Shown here one piece after another: positions 62,674-64,000 of a stretch of DNA of 64,000 bases. The translations under genes and the position numbers were made by a program. Below the pieces are notes generated by a model. The model searched no databases and was not told where the DNA came from. It saw only the letters and a program-made list of their open reading frames with translations. The DNA comes from an uncultured Flavobacteriaceae bacterium (GTDB lineage: Bacteria; Bacteroidota; Bacteroidia; Flavobacteriales; Flavobacteriaceae): assembly GCA_947494695.1 (NCBI GenBank), contig CANLWB010000004.1, positions 186,001-250,000 on the forward strand. Direction: 5' to 3'. Within the stretch, counting starts at the first letter, position 1, and each line of letters starts with the position of its first letter.

Positions 62674-63855
62674 TTATTCTGTTTTTATAATGCCTTCTGC
62701 CGCCATTTTAGCAATAGTGTCATCATCTATATTTAAACTTTTTAGGACCTCTTTAGTATGTTCTCCAATTTTTGGAGGGTCTAAACGCTTTTCTATACGC
62801 GTTCCTTTATATTCTAATGGGAATTTTGGTAACTTGGTAGTAATACCATCGTTCATAGTAACTTCCATTAAACTGTTGCCTTCATTTAATTGTTCGTCTT
62901 CAAACAAATCTTCTGGTTTACTTATAGGAGCAAATGGAATATGGCCTTTATCACAACGTGCTATGATGTCACTTTTCGTAAAACCTTTAACCCGTTCGTC
63001 TAGAGCTGTTAGAAACCAATCACGTTCATCAATTCTTTTATTGTTAGTATCTAATCTGTCATCGTTGGCCCAATCATTCCACTCAAAAACTTCGCATAAA
63101 CGCTCCCAGTGTTTCTCACTTATGATACCAATAAAAACCTTATCGTTGTCTTTGGTATCAAATACTTTATAAATAGACCAGGCGCTAACGCGAGAAGGCA
63201 TAGGAGGAATTTGATAATCTATTTGGGAAGAATATGCCATATGTTGCCCCATTAAAAAGGCACATGTTTCAAATAAAGCAGATTTTACAAATCCTCCTTC
63301 GCCCGTTTTTTCTCGCTCTAAAAGCGCTATTAATATACCTATGTATCCAAACATACCACCTGTAATATCTATTACAGAGGTTCCTGCACGCAAGGGGTCG
63401 CCTTCGCGCCCTGTCATATAAGCCAGGCCACCCATCATCTGTACCACTTCATCCATGGCGTGACGTTTTTCATAGGGGCCGCTTAAAAACCCTTTTAAAG
63501 AGCAGTATATAAGGCTGTTGTTATATGATTTTAGTTTTTCATACCCCAAGCCCAATCTATCCATTGTTCCTGGTCCAAAATTTTCTACAACAACATCATA
63601 GTCTTTTACCAGTTTATAGATAAGTTCTAAGCCTTCCTTGGATTTTAGGTTAACGGCCAGACTTTTTTTATTTCGATTATAAAACCAAAAATAGCCAGTA
63701 CCAAAACCTTTTAAACGTCTGGTGCTATCTCCATTAATAGGCTCAATATGTAGTACTTCTGCGCCCATATCGGCCAACATCAAACCTGCGCACGGTCCCA
63801 TAACAGCGTGAGTGAATTCTAATACTTTTATATCTTTTAATGGTGCGTTATTCAT
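62674..63855 (-). CDS. CaiB/BaiF-type CoA-transferase
   Basis: 393 residues, class III CoA-transferase: LKDIKVLEFTHAVMGPCAGLMLADMGAEVLHIEP, VNLKSKEGLELI, DVVVENFGPGTMDRLGLGYEKLK, and the catalytic Asp in YEKRHAMDEVVQMMGGLAYMTG. It moves CoA between carboxylic acids, probably to activate the carbon skeleton after removal of nitrogen. One base separates it from the rhodanese gene. Confidence 0.93.
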   Translation of the reverse strand: MNNAPLKDIKVLEFTHAVMGPCAGLMLADMGAEVLHIEPINGDSTRRLKGFGTGYFWFYNRNKKSLAVNLKSKEGLELIYKLVKDYDVVVENFGPGTMDRLGLGYEKLKSYNNSLIYCSLKGFLSGPYEKRHAMDEVVQMMGGLAYMTGREGDPLRAGTSVIDITGGMFGYIGILIALLEREKTGEGGFVKSALFETCAFLMGQHMAYSSQIDYQIPPMPSRVSAWSIYKVFDTKDNDKVFIGIISEKHWERLCEVFEWNDWANDDRLDTNNKRIDERDWFLTALDERVKGFTKSDIIARCDKGHIPFAPISKPEDLFEDEQLNEGNSLMEVTMNDGITTKLPKFPLEYKGTRIEKRLDPPKIGEHTKEVLKSLNIDDDTIAKMAAEGIIKTE

Positions 63856-64000
63856 TTACTTTTTATTTACAGATTTATAAAATGAATTTGGAGCATCTTC
63901 GATTTGAGTATTTAATGTGGAATTCCATCTATTCAAAAACCCAAACATTGAAATAACTCCCACAATTTCAACGATCCCCTCATCATCAAAATATGTTTTT
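63856..64000 (-). CDS. Carboxymuconolactone-decarboxylase/AhpD-like protein, C-terminal part
   Basis: The frame enters from the right window edge and ends with TAA 63856 directly before the CoA-transferase ATG. The 47 visible residues (TYFDDEGIVEIVGVISMFGFLNRWNS) match the helix after the Cys-x-x-Cys in the CMD/AhpD fold (the FNRWN pattern). It is probably the first visible gene of the same long operon; the active-site part is outside the window. Confidence 0.7.
   Translation of the reverse strand, partial: KTYFDDEGIVEIVGVISMFGFLNRWNSTLNTQIEDAPNSFYKSVNKK

Overview
The window looks like the chromosome of a marine-type Bacteroidota, most likely a member of the Flavobacteriaceae. It is AT-rich, has promoters of the TTG-N19-21-TAnnTTTG type, carries many Cys lipoproteins of the GSDDNN type, shows almost no Shine-Dalgarno sequences, and includes a second, divergent copy of the flavobacterial RpoD-type sigma factor. 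No species is assigned.

Layout. (1) 1-2.7 kb is housekeeping: a thiolase cut by the window edge, a 7TM-HD cyclic-di-AMP phosphodiesterase and tRNA-Ser(GCU). (2) 2.9-27.4 kb is an integrated element sitting in the 3' end of tRNA-Pro(UGG). A roughly 93-bp direct repeat (tRNA 3' end plus its terminator) lies at 2959-3052 and again at 27317-27409. The tyrosine integrase beside the left copy has an in-frame TAA and looks dead. Inside the element are a small two-component system, a RadC-like protein, a cargo block of lipoproteins with an Rnl2-type RNA ligase and two paralogous AraC regulators (7.4-18.5 kb, bounded by an 88-bp direct repeat), a BfmA/BtgA-type mobilisation protein, and a defence-like block at its right end. 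(3) 27.4-33.4 kb holds a three-gene cassette that appears to make a phospholipid head group, an extra sigma-70 factor and a cupin. It is closed by a third, damaged copy of the tRNA-Pro att repeat, so it may be a second, tandem island. (4) 33.5-36 kb has an ECF sigma/anti-sigma unit, a NUDIX hydrolase and an HNH nuclease remnant. (5) 36-47.7 kb is a complete urea-use locus: ureABCEFGD with a UreH-like permease on the minus strand, and the divergent urtABCDE urea ABC transporter with an outer-membrane beta-barrel gene between urtA and urtB. (6) 49-64 kb is a catabolic cluster for a nitrogen compound: a MarR regulator, a nitrilase-like protein, VOC protein, aminotransferase, reductases, alpha/beta hydrolase, two PuuE-like deacetylase-fold hydrolases, isochorismatase-family hydrolase, RidA, rhodanese, CaiB-type CoA transferase and others. 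A repeated near-perfect palindrome in its promoter regions is a likely MarR operator.

The strongest candidate for a new system is 21.8-27.2 kb. This is a tightly packed operon of an HTH controller, an m5C methyltransferase, an 820-residue protein that carries both a MutL/Hsp90/MORC-like GHKL ATPase and a complete histidine-kinase-like core, a receiver-like protein, and a small caspase/CHAT-like protein with a His-Cys pair. An Mrr-like nuclease gene lies just upstream. I read this as a possible phage-defence module in which damage or foreign-DNA sensing is relayed through a phosphorelay to a protease effector. The gene order, overlaps and motifs are seen in the sequence; the mechanism is inference.

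The urea locus and the catabolic cluster fit together: ring opening and amide cleavage of a ureide- or imide-like substrate would release urea or ammonia next to urease and a urea importer.
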